This document shows positions 46,740-56,141 of a DNA stretch of 64,000 nt, piece after piece. A program made the translations under genes and the position numbers. Each line of letters opens with the position of its first letter. Position 1 is the stretch's first letter. The notes below the pieces were generated by a model. The model had not been told where the DNA came from, made no database searches, and was given only the letters and a program-made list of their open reading frames with translations. The stretch is from Thioclava indica (GTDB lineage: Bacteria > Pseudomonadota > Alphaproteobacteria > Rhodobacterales > Rhodobacteraceae). The stretch spans positions 1 through 64,000 of the forward strand of contig NZ_AUNB01000015.1 of NCBI RefSeq assembly GCF_000714545.1, read 5' to 3'.

Positions 46740-48583
46740 AATTTTCGAATTTTCTTCCTAAACGGTTGATCTTCCTCACTTTGGCTTTGGGTATGACGGC
46801 CTTCCACTTCTATGTGGTGCTCTATGGCGCGCCTCAGCCATTTGTTTTCCGTGGCGTCCATCTGGGCTTTGCCCTGATCATCATCTTCCTGCTTTTCCCA
46901 AGTTTTAAAGGCAGGGGAGGGGTGCTACGACTGCCTGATCTGCTGTTTGTGGTCGGCGTTCTCGTGACGATAGGTTATCTGATCGCAAACCAGGGCGCGC
47001 TCTACAGCCGGTTCCAGTTTGTCGACGAGTTAAGCCGCGAGCAGTTCTGGTTAGGGGTCACACTGACGCTTCTGGTGCTTGAGGCCTGCCGCCGGACCTT
47101 GGGCGCGGCATTGCCGCTGACAGCGATCGCTTTTGTTGTCTACGCGTTGGCCACTGGCAAGTTGAGTGCGAATTACACCGTTGATGTGATGTATCTCACC
47201 ACCGAGGGCATTTTCGGCATCCCGCTTAATGTCTCGGCCACCTACCTGTTTCTCTTTGTCCTTTTTGGCTCGATGGCTGAAAAGCTAGGCACCGGACGCT
47301 TCTTTATCGACTTCGCCACCGCTGTGGCGGGCCGTTCTACCGGGGGCCCGGCGAAGGTGGCCAGCCTATCGTCGGCATTGTTTGGCTCCATCTCGGGCAG
47401 TGCCGTTGCTAATATCATGACCACGGGCAGTTATACGATCCCGCTCATGAAGCGCTTGGGGTATCGCCCCGCCTTTGCCGGTGCGGTCGAAGCCGTGTCT
47501 TCAACAGGCGGGCAGATCATGCCGCCTGTGATGGGGGCTGCCGCCTTTGTCATGGCTGAGATCATGGGAGTCAGCTATCTCAATATCATGATGATCGCGC
47601 TAATCCCGGCGCTCCTGTTTTTTGTCAGCGTCTTTCTGGCGATCCACTTCGAGGCCAAACGGGAAGGTTTGAGCGGTCTGGATGACAAGGATATTCCGGA
47701 TCTTGGTGTAGTATTACGCGAACGCGGTCATCAGATCATTCCGCTAATTGTCATCATTTCAACTCTGTTTATTGGCTATAGCCCTGCCTACGCGGCCTTT
47801 TACGGAATGCTATCTATCCTGCCTACGACCCTTATGCGCAAGGTTACACGGGATGAATTCCGTATAACCGACCTCATGGAGGGGCTCGAAAACGGCGTGC
47901 GCAATGCTGTTCAAGTTGCGGCTGCCTGCGCCTGCGCCGGTGTTGTTGTGGGGGTTGTCGTTCATTCCGGTCTTGGTCTTGAATTCACCGGCGTCGTGCG
48001 CCTTCTTGCCCGCGATTCAATGCTTCTGGCGCTGATCCTGACGGCTATTGCCGGGGTCATCATCGGTATGGGGTTGCCAACGACACCGGCATATATCCTG
48101 CAGACCGCGCTCTTGATTCCGGCCTTGATCCGGCTCGGGGTATCGCTTGAGGCCGCACATCTTTTTGCCTTCTATTTTGCGATCATGTCCGCAATCACGC
48201 CTCCGGTAGCGATCGGGCTTTTTGCGGCCAACTCTCTATCGGGTGCAAAGCTGTGGCCTGCCTCGATGGCTGCGTTCAAGTTGGGACTTACCGGCTACAT
48301 CGTACCGTTCATGTTTGTCTATAGCCCGGCTTTGATCATGCAGGGCACAGTGCCTGAGATCTTGGTCGCGGCCACGACCGCCGTGTTGGGCGTGACCTTT
48401 TTAGCGGCTGGATTGCACGGCTACTTCACCCGCCGAATGGATATAACCGAACGCGTTCTGTTCGTCGCTGCTGCCATGCTGCTGATCTATCAGGGGCTAC
48501 CGTCTGATCTGGTCGGGCTGGGAATGGGCGTGGTTGCATATTGGCTGCAAAGCCAGAAAGCCGAAAGTTGCGCGAAAGCGTAG
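46736..48583 (+). CDS. TAXI-type TRAP permease, fused 4TM/12TM
   Basis: Membrane protein of 615 residues that combines the small and large permease parts, as usual for TAXI transporters. The first 160 residues contain four helices; the rest has STGGPAKVASLSSALFGSISGSA, STGGQIMPPVMGAAAFVMAEI and TPPVAIGLFAANSLSGA, typical of the fused family. A binding protein gene follows. Two different TRAP systems in the same operon are uncommon; they may carry the substrate and a related compound. Confidence 0.92.
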   Translation: MKFSNFLPKRLIFLTLALGMTAFHFYVVLYGAPQPFVFRGVHLGFALIIIFLLFPSFKGRGGVLRLPDLLFVVGVLVTIGYLIANQGALYSRFQFVDELSREQFWLGVTLTLLVLEACRRTLGAALPLTAIAFVVYALATGKLSANYTVDVMYLTTEGIFGIPLNVSATYLFLFVLFGSMAEKLGTGRFFIDFATAVAGRSTGGPAKVASLSSALFGSISGSAVANIMTTGSYTIPLMKRLGYRPAFAGAVEAVSSTGGQIMPPVMGAAAFVMAEIMGVSYLNIMMIALIPALLFFVSVFLAIHFEAKREGLSGLDDKDIPDLGVVLRERGHQIIPLIVIISTLFIGYSPAYAAFYGMLSILPTTLMRKVTRDEFRITDLMEGLENGVRNAVQVAAACACAGVVVGVVVHSGLGLEFTGVVRLLARDSMLLALILTAIAGVIIGMGLPTTPAYILQTALLIPALIRLGVSLEAAHLFAFYFAIMSAITPPVAIGLFAANSLSGAKLWPASMAAFKLGLTGYIVPFMFVYSPALIMQGTVPEILVAATTAVLGVTFLAAGLHGYFTRRMDITERVLFVAAAMLLIYQGLPSDLVGLGMGVVAYWLQSQKAESCAKA

Positions 48584-48618
48584 CCTTAAATCTACCCCTT
48601 GGGATGAGGAGACCCACA

Positions 48619-49551
48619 ATGAAAAAGACATTGACCGCAGTAAGCTGCGCAATCGTGATGATCGCCGGTGCGGCTCAGGCGGAGAGCCTTGTGTTCGTCA
48701 CCGGTAGCCCGGGCGGCTCTTGGTATCCCACGGGCGGGGCGATCAAGTCCGCAGTTGAAGACCTGAATGATGATATTCAGATTCAGGTTCGTCCCGGTGG
48801 CGGGCTGGCGAATATCAAGGCGATTTCCATGGGTCAGGCGCAAATCGGGATCAGCAACACGATTTCTTCCGTTGATGCCTTGGCCGGTCGCGAACCGTTT
48901 GGCGAGCCGATGAACGGCATCTGCAACGTGGCCTACCTGTATCCGCAGGTGATTCAAGGCGCGGTTGTGGATCTCGATATTCATTCATTTGCCGACATGA
49001 AAGGCAAACGCCTTGCCGTCACGCCGCGTGGCAACACCGCCGAGCAGCTGGCACGACTGGTCTTGTCGACCGTCGATGTTACTTATGACGATCTGGATCA
49101 GGTGAACTTTGCCTCGATGTCAGATCAGGTAAACATGATGAAGGACGGCCAGGTTGACGGTTTCTTTCAGGCCACCGGCATTCCGGCCGGCGTGGTAATG
49201 GATGTTGGCGCCTCGCGCGATCTGCGTCTTCTGCCGATCTCGGATGAGATGTTTGCCAAGATGAAAGAGGTGAACGCAGGGTTCACCCAGATCACCATTC
49301 CGGCCGACGCATATCCCGGCATGGAAGGTCCGGTGCAATCGGTCAGCTTCGGCACCCATGTGATCGCGAATTGCAACGTCTCCGAAGAGACAATTTATGA
49401 GGTAACCAAGTCTATCTATGAGCGGCTTGGCGATTTGGGGATTGCCGTTGCCGCGATCAAAAACACCACGCCTGAAGCACTTGGCCAAGATGTGGGTATT
49501 CCGCAGCATCCCGGCTCGGCACGCTTGTTTGCGGAAGTTGCCCAGAAATGA
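48619..49551 (+). CDS. TAXI family solute-binding protein
   Basis: Periplasmic binding protein of 310 residues. It has a signal peptide (about residues 1-23, ending GAAQAE) and the TAXI opening FVTGSPGGSWYPTGGAIKSA. GGLANIKAISMGQAQIGISN follows. The ATG at 48619 is chosen over the frame from 48541, which lies within the permease gene. It ends by overlapping the Ldh-type gene by four bases. The ligand is unknown. Confidence 0.92.
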   Translation: MKKTLTAVSCAIVMIAGAAQAESLVFVTGSPGGSWYPTGGAIKSAVEDLNDDIQIQVRPGGGLANIKAISMGQAQIGISNTISSVDALAGREPFGEPMNGICNVAYLYPQVIQGAVVDLDIHSFADMKGKRLAVTPRGNTAEQLARLVLSTVDVTYDDLDQVNFASMSDQVNMMKDGQVDGFFQATGIPAGVVMDVGASRDLRLLPISDEMFAKMKEVNAGFTQITIPADAYPGMEGPVQSVSFGTHVIANCNVSEETIYEVTKSIYERLGDLGIAVAAIKNTTPEALGQDVGIPQHPGSARLFAEVAQK

Positions 49552-50663
49552 GCACTGTTCTCGTTGACCCGGATGCGCTTGTACAAGTGCTGAACAAAAT
49601 CCTGCGTGCCGATGGCTGCACGCAGGAAGAGGCAGCCGAAGTGGCACGGCACCTTGTCGATGCCAGTTTGTGCGGTCACGACAGCCACGGCGTGATCCGT
49701 ATTCTGCGGTATCATCTTTGGCTCGGGACCGGGCAGATCAAAGCGGCTCAGCCTTTGAGAGCCGTGATTGATACCCCGACGCTGATGCAATTTGATGGCG
49801 GTGACGGGATGGGGCAATGGCTAGCCCGTGAAGCCACGAGCATTGGGATTGCCCGCGCTAAAGAACACGGGACGGCGATTGTCGCATTGCGGCGTGCAGG
49901 CCATATTGGGCGACTTGGGTCTTATGCCGAACAGGCATGCCGTGCGGGACTGGCAAGTATCCAGTTCTGTAATGTCGCAGGTTCTCGGCTCGTGGCCCCC
50001 TTTGGGGCGGCGCAACGATGTATTTCAACGGCACCTGTGGCCATTGGCGTGCCGGGGGCAGGGGGGAATGACTTTATCCTTGATTTTGCGACCTCGCTTG
50101 TGGCGGAAGGCAAAGCGTTGGTTGCGGGCACAGGCGGTAAGTCCCTTCCTGGCGATGCGCTGGTAGACGCAAATGGTGAGCTGACAGGCGATCCCTATGC
50201 GCTTTATGGCGATACGTTGGCGGCGGCAGTGCCCAACCCCCGTGCCGGCGATGGTGCCTTGCGCACAATGGGGGATCACAAGGGGTCAGGTCTGGCCTTG
50301 GCCTGTGAGATGTTGGCAGGTGCGTTGACCGGGAATGGCACCAATGGGGCCACTGATCACCGGTTTGGAAACGGTCTTTTGGCTATATTTATTGATCCTG
50401 CCCGTCTCGATGATCCGCAGGGTTTTGCCCGCGAGGCCGCCAGTTACATCAACTATGTGCGCGATGCGCGCCCGGCCCGTGGCGCTGACCGCGTGCTTGT
50501 TCCGGGCGATAAAGAACGCGCGACAGCGAGAGACCGGCGTACAAATGGTTTGCCGCTCTCAAATACCGTTTTTGACGGGATCATCGAAATCGTTCGATCC
50601 CTTTCAATCACTGTAAATGAGGCCGATTTACTGCGTCCTGCGCCTGTAGATCCAATCAGTTAA
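49548..50663 (+). CDS. Ldh family NAD(P)-dependent 2-hydroxyacid dehydrogenase (ComC/YlbC-like)
   Basis: Oxidoreductase of 371 residues of the malate/lactate dehydrogenase type II family, structurally unrelated to classic LDH. Landmarks are ASLCGHDSHGVIR with the catalytic His, RAGHIGRLGSYAE, and GDHKGSGLALACEMLAG. ComC in this family is (R)-sulfolactate dehydrogenase; others act on malate, ureidoglycolate or 2,3-diketogulonate. With the D-2-hydroxyacid dehydrogenase two genes on, it could form a racemising pair as described for sulfolactate. The exact substrate is an inference. Confidence 0.87.
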   Translation: MSTVLVDPDALVQVLNKILRADGCTQEEAAEVARHLVDASLCGHDSHGVIRILRYHLWLGTGQIKAAQPLRAVIDTPTLMQFDGGDGMGQWLAREATSIGIARAKEHGTAIVALRRAGHIGRLGSYAEQACRAGLASIQFCNVAGSRLVAPFGAAQRCISTAPVAIGVPGAGGNDFILDFATSLVAEGKALVAGTGGKSLPGDALVDANGELTGDPYALYGDTLAAAVPNPRAGDGALRTMGDHKGSGLALACEMLAGALTGNGTNGATDHRFGNGLLAIFIDPARLDDPQGFAREAASYINYVRDARPARGADRVLVPGDKERATARDRRTNGLPLSNTVFDGIIEIVRSLSITVNEADLLRPAPVDPIS

Positions 50664-50675
50664 GGAGCTATCTCA

Positions 50676-51440
50676 ATGACATTTTTCAACGCCCTGCGTA
50701 GTAAAACCCCACTTGTAGGAACCTTTATCAAGACTCCGCACCATTCGGTTGTTGAAGCCCTAGGTGGGTCGGGTCTGGATTTTTTTATCCTAGATGGCGA
50801 ACACTCGACGTTTGGCATTGCAGAGATTGACCGCTCGGTTCTGGCCGCACGGTATGTACAAAAGCCGGTTCTGGTGCGATTGACCGATGATCGCCCGGCA
50901 GACATTCTTCGGGTTCTGGATGTTGGTGCGGATGGCTTTCTAATACCGCATGTGACCTCGGGCGACCAGGCGGCCGCTATCGTGCGCGCGGCAAATTACG
51001 GAGAAAATGGCCGCGGTTATAGCGCCACAAATCGTGCCGGCGAATATGGTCGACGAAGTATGCCCGACCATCTGGCAGCATCCACCAATCCAGTTATCAT
51101 CCCGCAAATCGAAGATCCGGTTGCGGTGGATAACATCGAAGAGATCGCTGCAATTGAAGGGATTACGGCATTATTTGTCGGGCCTGCCGATCTGGCGGTG
51201 GCCTACGGCGTGAATGACCTGAAATCACCGCGCGTGACCCAGGCGGTTGATCATGTGATCGCTGTGGCGACCAAGGCGGGTTTGCCCGTGGCTACATTCG
51301 CACCCTCAATGGCTGATGCTTCGACGCTTTTTGCGCGCGGGATTTCCGTTGTCGCCGTCGCGAGTGAGCACAAACCCATGCAGGATTTCTTTTCTGTCGG
51401 CGCCGTCAGCGCAGCGAAAGCGGATGGAGCTACATCATGA
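50676..51440 (+). CDS. HpcH/HpaI family class II pyruvate aldolase
   Basis: Metal-dependent aldolase of 254 residues. The LGGSGLDFFILDGEHS strand, VRLTDDRP, the RAGEYGR loop, metal-binding QIEDPVAVDN and VGPADLAVAYG identify the HpcH/HpaI (YfaU/GarL) family. These enzymes cleave 4-hydroxy-2-oxo acids to pyruvate and an aldehyde. In this operon it would be the carbon-carbon cleavage step. It overlaps the following gene by four bases (ATGA). Confidence 0.9.
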   Translation: MTFFNALRSKTPLVGTFIKTPHHSVVEALGGSGLDFFILDGEHSTFGIAEIDRSVLAARYVQKPVLVRLTDDRPADILRVLDVGADGFLIPHVTSGDQAAAIVRAANYGENGRGYSATNRAGEYGRRSMPDHLAASTNPVIIPQIEDPVAVDNIEEIAAIEGITALFVGPADLAVAYGVNDLKSPRVTQAVDHVIAVATKAGLPVATFAPSMADASTLFARGISVVAVASEHKPMQDFFSVGAVSAAKADGATS

Positions 51441-52396
51441 TTAAGGTCTTGGCCCTTGATCCGATCCACGAGGCGGGTCTTGCGATGTTGCACGCTCGGC
51501 AGGACATCGAGTTGGTGCATTTACCGCAACCGGATGACGCCTCTATCGCAAAGCATATGGCGGATGCCGAGATCCTGATCTTACGGGGACGGCATCTAGA
51601 TCCCGCCCTATTTGACACCGCAAAATCGTTGCGTCTGGTTTCCCGCCACGGGGTGGGATGCGACAATCTGGACTTCGCCCAAATGGGGCGAAACAGTGTG
51701 ACTGTCGCGGTCTCTGCAGATGCTAACTATGTCTCGGTTGCCGAACACGCTTTTGCGTTGATGTTGGCGGGCTGTCGCAATTTGATCGCTGCTGATCAAG
51801 CTGTTCGATCGGGGGATTGGGCGCGCCGGGATGCCTTGGGTGGTCGCGATGTTCAGGGCAGCAAAATTTTGGTGGTGGGTTTTGGCCGGATCGGGCAAGC
51901 GTTTGCCGCCCGTGCCGCGGCCTTTGGCGGTGAAGTCACGGTCTTTGACCCCTATTTACCTGCTGATGTCACGCTTCCCGCTGGACTGAAATTGGCCGAA
52001 AATAGGGAAACAGCTGTTGGCGAAGCCGATATTGTCAGCCTGCACTTGCCACACAGCCCGCAGACCGCGAATATGGTTGATGCGGCTTTACTGGCACAGT
52101 TCCGCGCAGGCGCTATTCTGGTCAACACCGGACGTGGTGGGATTGTTGATGAGCATGCCTTGCTTGCAGCGCTCGATGCCGGACGGCCCGCCCTTTATGC
52201 AACCGATGTTCTGGCATCCGAGCCACCGGCTCAGGATGATCCGCTTCTGTCCCGCAAAGATGTTATCGTTACTCCGCATTCGGCTGCGATGACCGAACAA
52301 GGGGCCATGCGTATGGCCACAGGAGCGGCGCAGAACGCTCTCGATTTTCTCGATGGAACACTCCCCGATCGAATGGTGGCATTCGCCCCATCTTGA
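51437..52396 (+). CDS. D-2-hydroxyacid dehydrogenase, NAD-dependent (SlcC-like)
   Basis: Dehydrogenase of 319 residues of the D-isomer-specific 2-hydroxyacid family (SerA-like without regulatory domains). The NAD fold GFGRIGQAFAARA is central (about residues 148-160); catalytic Arg and Glu are in NTGRGGIVDE and DVLASEPP, and His in VTPHSAAMT. SlcC, a sulfolactate dehydrogenase, belongs to this family; phosphoglycerate and glyoxylate reductases are others. The gene ends 45 bases before the HpsN-like gene. Confidence 0.88.
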   Translation: MIKVLALDPIHEAGLAMLHARQDIELVHLPQPDDASIAKHMADAEILILRGRHLDPALFDTAKSLRLVSRHGVGCDNLDFAQMGRNSVTVAVSADANYVSVAEHAFALMLAGCRNLIAADQAVRSGDWARRDALGGRDVQGSKILVVGFGRIGQAFAARAAAFGGEVTVFDPYLPADVTLPAGLKLAENRETAVGEADIVSLHLPHSPQTANMVDAALLAQFRAGAILVNTGRGGIVDEHALLAALDAGRPALYATDVLASEPPAQDDPLLSRKDVIVTPHSAAMTEQGAMRMATGAAQNALDFLDGTLPDRMVAFAPS

Positions 52397-52441
52397 CACC
52401 CATTTACTAAATATAAGCCTCAAAATTCAAAGGAGACCGCA

Positions 52442-53749
52442 ATGGCCACCTATCTCAAAACCGGCAAACCCGAAGCCGACCGTGCCAATGACGATGCAAA
52501 GACCCGTGAGATCGTCGCAACGGTCCTTTCCGAAATCAAAGATCGCGGCGACGAAGCCGTCCGCGAGCTCAGCGAAAAGTTTGATAACTATTCGCCCGTT
52601 TGCCTCAAACTGTCGGATGCCGAAATTGACGATCTGATGAAAAAAGTATCGGATCGCGATTTGGCGGACATCAAATTCGCTCAGGAGCAGGTACGCAACT
52701 TTGCCCAAGCGCAGCGCGACTCGATGCTTGATGTCGAGGTGGAAACCATGCCCGGGGTGATCCTTGGTCACAAGAACATCCCTGTACAATCTGTCGGGTG
52801 CTATATTCCGGGCGGAAAATTTCCGATGGTGGCCTCGGCGCATATGTCGGTGCTCACAGCCAGCGTGGCCGGCGTGCCGCGCATCATCGCCGCGACACCG
52901 CCGTTTAAGGGTGAGCCCAACCCGGCGGTTATCGCAGCTATGAAGCTTGGTGGTGCGCATGAGATTTATGTAATGGGCGGCATTCAGGCGATTGGCGCGA
53001 TGGCGTTGGGGACGCAAACCATTGATCCCGTTGACATGATTGTCGGCCCTGGCAATGCGTTTGTAGCCGAGGCAAAGCGCCAACTTTATGGCCGGGTCGG
53101 GATCGACCTTTTTGCCGGGCCTACTGAAACGATGGTTATTGCAGACGAAACCGTTGATGCGGAGCTCTGCGCTACAGACCTGCTCGGACAGGCGGAACAC
53201 GGTTACAACAGTCCAGCCATTTTGGTGACCACATCGCAAAAGCTGGCCGAAGAAACACTATCAGAAATTGATCGTATTCTGAAAATTCTGCCCACTGCAG
53301 ATACCGCTCGTATGAGTTGGGAAGACTACGGTGAGGTGATTGTCTGTGACAGTTACAACGAAATGCTTTCAGTCGCCAATGATATCGCGTCCGAGCATGT
53401 GCAGATCATGACCGATCGGGATGATTGGTTCTTGGAAAACATGCACAGTTACGGGGCATTGTTCCTTGGGCCTCGCACCAATGTGGCCAATGGTGACAAG
53501 GTGATCGGGACCAATCACACCTTGCCTACCAAAAAGGCTGGCCGATACACGGGGGGGCTTTGGGTTGGTAAGTTTTTGAAAACACACAGCTACCAGAAAA
53601 TTATAACAGATGAGGCTGCTACGCTGATCGGCGAATACGGTTCGCGTCTGTGTATGCTTGAGGGTTTTGTTGGTCATGCGGAGCAGTGCAATCTACGGGT
53701 GCGCCGCTATGGCGGCAAGAACGTAGCTTACGGCACCGCAGCAGTATGA
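52442..53749 (+). CDS. Histidinol dehydrogenase paralogue, HpsN-like sulfopropanediol 3-dehydrogenase family
   Basis: Dehydrogenase of 435 residues in the HisD superfamily. It has the [50 protein letters not shown] and ASEHVQIMT segments and a GTNHTLPT loop of HisD-type enzymes. Its N terminus ([21 protein letters not shown]) and lack of a his-operon context fit the paralogue group to which HpsN belongs. HpsN performs a four-electron oxidation of (R)-2,3-dihydroxypropane-1-sulfonate to sulfolactate. The group also contains uncharacterised members, so the substrate is an inference. Not part of histidine biosynthesis here. Confidence 0.85.
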   Translation: MATYLKTGKPEADRANDDAKTREIVATVLSEIKDRGDEAVRELSEKFDNYSPVCLKLSDAEIDDLMKKVSDRDLADIKFAQEQVRNFAQAQRDSMLDVEVETMPGVILGHKNIPVQSVGCYIPGGKFPMVASAHMSVLTASVAGVPRIIAATPPFKGEPNPAVIAAMKLGGAHEIYVMGGIQAIGAMALGTQTIDPVDMIVGPGNAFVAEAKRQLYGRVGIDLFAGPTETMVIADETVDAELCATDLLGQAEHGYNSPAILVTTSQKLAEETLSEIDRILKILPTADTARMSWEDYGEVIVCDSYNEMLSVANDIASEHVQIMTDRDDWFLENMHSYGALFLGPRTNVANGDKVIGTNHTLPTKKAGRYTGGLWVGKFLKTHSYQKIITDEAATLIGEYGSRLCMLEGFVGHAEQCNLRVRRYGGKNVAYGTAAV

Positions 53750-54513
53750 TGGAGTTGCCAAAAACACCGTCGTTCCGGTTGGATGGACGTCGCGCCCTTG
53801 TCACCGGGGCATCGTCCGGAATTGGTCTAGGCAGCGCTGTTGCGTTGGCCGAGGCCGGCGCGCATGTCGTATTGGCCGCACGGGGGATTGAGCAGCTGGA
53901 GAAAGCTGCCAACGCCCTTGGCGCCGCCGGGCATTCTGTTGAAGTACTGGTCCTTGATGTGGGGGATCTCGATTCCGTTGCTGCGGCGATTGAAGCGGCT
54001 AGTCCATTTGACATCGTGGTGAATTCTGCTGGACTGGCGAGACACGGGCCCGCAGATGACACCACCCCCGAGGACTACGATGCGGCCATGGCCATCAACT
54101 TGCGGGGGGCATACTTTCTGTCAACCTACAGCTCCAAAGCCATGCGTGCGGCTGGCAAGAAAGGGTCAATTATCCATATTTCCAGCCAGATGGGCCATGT
54201 CGGCGGCATTGATCGAGCTGTCTATTGTGCAACGAAGCATGGCCTGGAAGGGATGACCAAATCAATGGCAATCGAATGGGGTAAGCAGGGTATCCGGATC
54301 AATACGCTTTGTCCCACATTCATCCGCACACCACTCACCCAATCTACCTTTAATGACCCCGAGCGTCGGACGTGGATTGAAGGAAAGATCAAACTCGGCC
54401 GTATTGGCGAGATTGAGGATATTATGGGCGCGGTCGTTTTTCTTGCATCAGACGCTAGTGCCATGGTCACCGGAACGGCGTTGATGATTGATGGCGGCTG
54501 GACCGCCGATTGA
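53746..54513 (+). CDS. SDR family oxidoreductase
   Basis: Classical short-chain dehydrogenase of 255 residues. GASSGIGLG is the cofactor loop (about residues 21-29), NSAG follows, and the YCATKHG motif carries the catalytic Tyr and Lys; it ends [10 protein letters not shown]. The ATG at 53746 overlaps the HpsN-like stop (ATGA), so it is translationally coupled. HpsO and HpsP, the partners of HpsN that epimerise dihydroxypropanesulfonate through the ketone, are SDRs of this type, which fits but does not prove the same role. Confidence 0.88.
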   Translation: MMELPKTPSFRLDGRRALVTGASSGIGLGSAVALAEAGAHVVLAARGIEQLEKAANALGAAGHSVEVLVLDVGDLDSVAAAIEAASPFDIVVNSAGLARHGPADDTTPEDYDAAMAINLRGAYFLSTYSSKAMRAAGKKGSIIHISSQMGHVGGIDRAVYCATKHGLEGMTKSMAIEWGKQGIRINTLCPTFIRTPLTQSTFNDPERRTWIEGKIKLGRIGEIEDIMGAVVFLASDASAMVTGTALMIDGGWTAD

Positions 54514-54533
54514 GAAACGAAAGAGCATAACCA

Positions 54534-55643
54534 ATGGAACGCTTCGAGGTTGATACGGTCGTTGCAGGTGCCGGTGTCGTTGGCATCGCAGTGGCACGGG
54601 CATTGGCGATGGCCGGGCGAGAGGTTTTGATCCTTGAGAAAAACGCGCGCTTCGGGGAAGAAACCAGCGCACGTAATTCCGAGGTGATCCACGCGGGTAT
54701 TTACTATGCGCAAGGGTCGCTGAAAGCGCGGCATTGTGTGCGCGGGCGGGAGATGTTGTACAGCTATTGCGCCGCCCGTGGCGTTCCGCATCGCAAATGT
54801 GGGAAGCTGATTGTGGCTACTACAGATGCCGAATGTGCAGCACTGCCCGACATCATTCGCAAAGCTGAAGCCAACGGGGTTGCCGACCTTCAAATGCTGG
54901 GTTCGGATGAGGTGCGCCAACTGGAACCGGAACTTTCGGTGACGGCGGCGTTGTTTTCTCCTTCGACCGGTATCGTCGATATCCACAACTACATGCTTGC
55001 CCTTCTGGGCGAGGCAGAAGCCCATGGCGCGCAACTTGTTACGCGTGCCCCAATCCTTGGCGGGCAGGTTAGAGATTCAGGCGCGGTGGACTTGGAGATC
55101 GGTGGGAATGAGCCCATGCAATTGACAACGCGGTCGCTGGTTAATTGTGCGGGGCTTTGGGCGGCGGATCTCGCTGGGCGGATCGAGGGTTTACCAAAAC
55201 CGCCAGAGATGCGTTTTGTCAAAGGAAACTACTTTTCCTACGGACGCAAGGCACCGTTCAAACGGCTGATTTATCCAGCTCCCCGAGACGGCGGGTTAGG
55301 GGTACATGTCACGCTTGATATGAACGGGCGTGCAAAATTTGGCCCGGATACGGAATGGCTTAACAACCCGCATCCCGACGGAATTTCCTACACTGTGGAC
55401 GCACAGCTGCGCGACCGTTTCGCCGCCGCCGTGCAAGCCTATTGGCCGACGCTCGACGCAGGCAGTCTGCAGCCGGATTATTCTGGTGTTCGACCAAAGC
55501 TCGCCGGGGCAGACTACCCTGATTTTTGTATAGAAGGCCCGGAAAATCTATCGGGCCCGCATGCCATGCTTTATGGTATTGAATCTCCTGGTTTGACTGC
55601 GTCGCTATCTATTGCCGCGGATCTGAGGGAGCTTTTGAAATGA
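54534..55643 (+). CDS. FAD-dependent oxidoreductase, L-2-hydroxyglutarate oxidase (LhgO)-like
   Basis: DAO-fold flavoprotein of 369 residues. It starts with the dinucleotide fold VVAGAGVVGIAVARALA and has ARNSEVIHAGIYY and the CERG-like CVRGREMLYSYC segment of LhgO proteins, with GIESPGLTASLSIA at the end. LhgO oxidises L-2-hydroxyglutarate to 2-oxoglutarate and passes electrons to the respiratory chain; the substrate here may be another 2-hydroxy acid. Last gene of the operon. Its 3' side abuts IS debris, so the operon could once have been longer. Confidence 0.85.
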   Translation: MERFEVDTVVAGAGVVGIAVARALAMAGREVLILEKNARFGEETSARNSEVIHAGIYYAQGSLKARHCVRGREMLYSYCAARGVPHRKCGKLIVATTDAECAALPDIIRKAEANGVADLQMLGSDEVRQLEPELSVTAALFSPSTGIVDIHNYMLALLGEAEAHGAQLVTRAPILGGQVRDSGAVDLEIGGNEPMQLTTRSLVNCAGLWAADLAGRIEGLPKPPEMRFVKGNYFSYGRKAPFKRLIYPAPRDGGLGVHVTLDMNGRAKFGPDTEWLNNPHPDGISYTVDAQLRDRFAAAVQAYWPTLDAGSLQPDYSGVRPKLAGADYPDFCIEGPENLSGPHAMLYGIESPGLTASLSIAADLRELLK

Positions 55644-55729
55644 GATCGTGCAAGATGTCGATGACGGCGCGACGCTGGTTGCGTCGCAAAGTTTCCGCTG
55701 GTTTGAAAAGGTCTATCCGCTGAATATAG

Positions 55730-55980
55730 TTATGCCGCCAGCTCCGCGAAGGACTGTAAGGCGCAGCTGCCATTGGCCGGGATCTGACCCTTGCGGATCA
55801 TGTGGGACGTCTCGATCCCGGCGATAGTTGCGGCGGCCGAGTGGAAGGCCTTGAAGCCCATCATCGGACGGGTGATGCGCTTGATGAAGCGATGGTCCTG
55901 TTCGACAATGTTGTTCAGATATTTGACTGACCGGTTGTGTCGCAAACCTTCTGGGATGCCGAAAGGTGCTTGAGTCCGGA
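55730..55980 (-). pseudogene. IS6-family transposase C-terminal fragment
   Basis: The frame reads SVKYLNNIVEQDHRFIKR and then PMMGFKAFHSAAATIAGIE, the C-terminal third of an IS6-family transposase, with the DDE glutamate in VEQDH. The N-terminal part is missing. It is a different lineage from the intact element just to the right. Confidence 0.75.
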
Positions 55981-56025
55981 CATGATTAGCAACCATCCGG
56001 CGTGGACCGCAGATGGGAGCAATTC

Positions 56026-56141
56026 TCAGGTCGTGCCCTTGGGGGCTTTGGGTTTGCGGGGGCGCAGGGTCCATTTCTTCGCAAGCAGGTGAAGTCGTTC
56101 GACGATCCTGTCGATCCGGGCGTCGTTGGGATCAAAGGAAT
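56026..56141 (-). pseudogene. C-terminal gene remnant cut by the IS6 element
   Basis: On the minus strand, from the IS6 boundary to a stop at 56026-56028, the sequence reads FDPNDARIDRIVERLHLLAK followed by KWTLRPRKPKAPKGTT. It looks like the tail of a protein whose front was removed when the element arrived. I found no matching N-terminal part to the right of the element. Family unknown. Confidence 0.4.

Noticed and set aside
52442-53749. Considered hisD of histidine biosynthesis, linked to the hut region
   Set aside because: The sequence fits the HpsN-type paralogues, it is in a TRAP/aldolase operon, and it is 16 kb from hut with an IS zone between.
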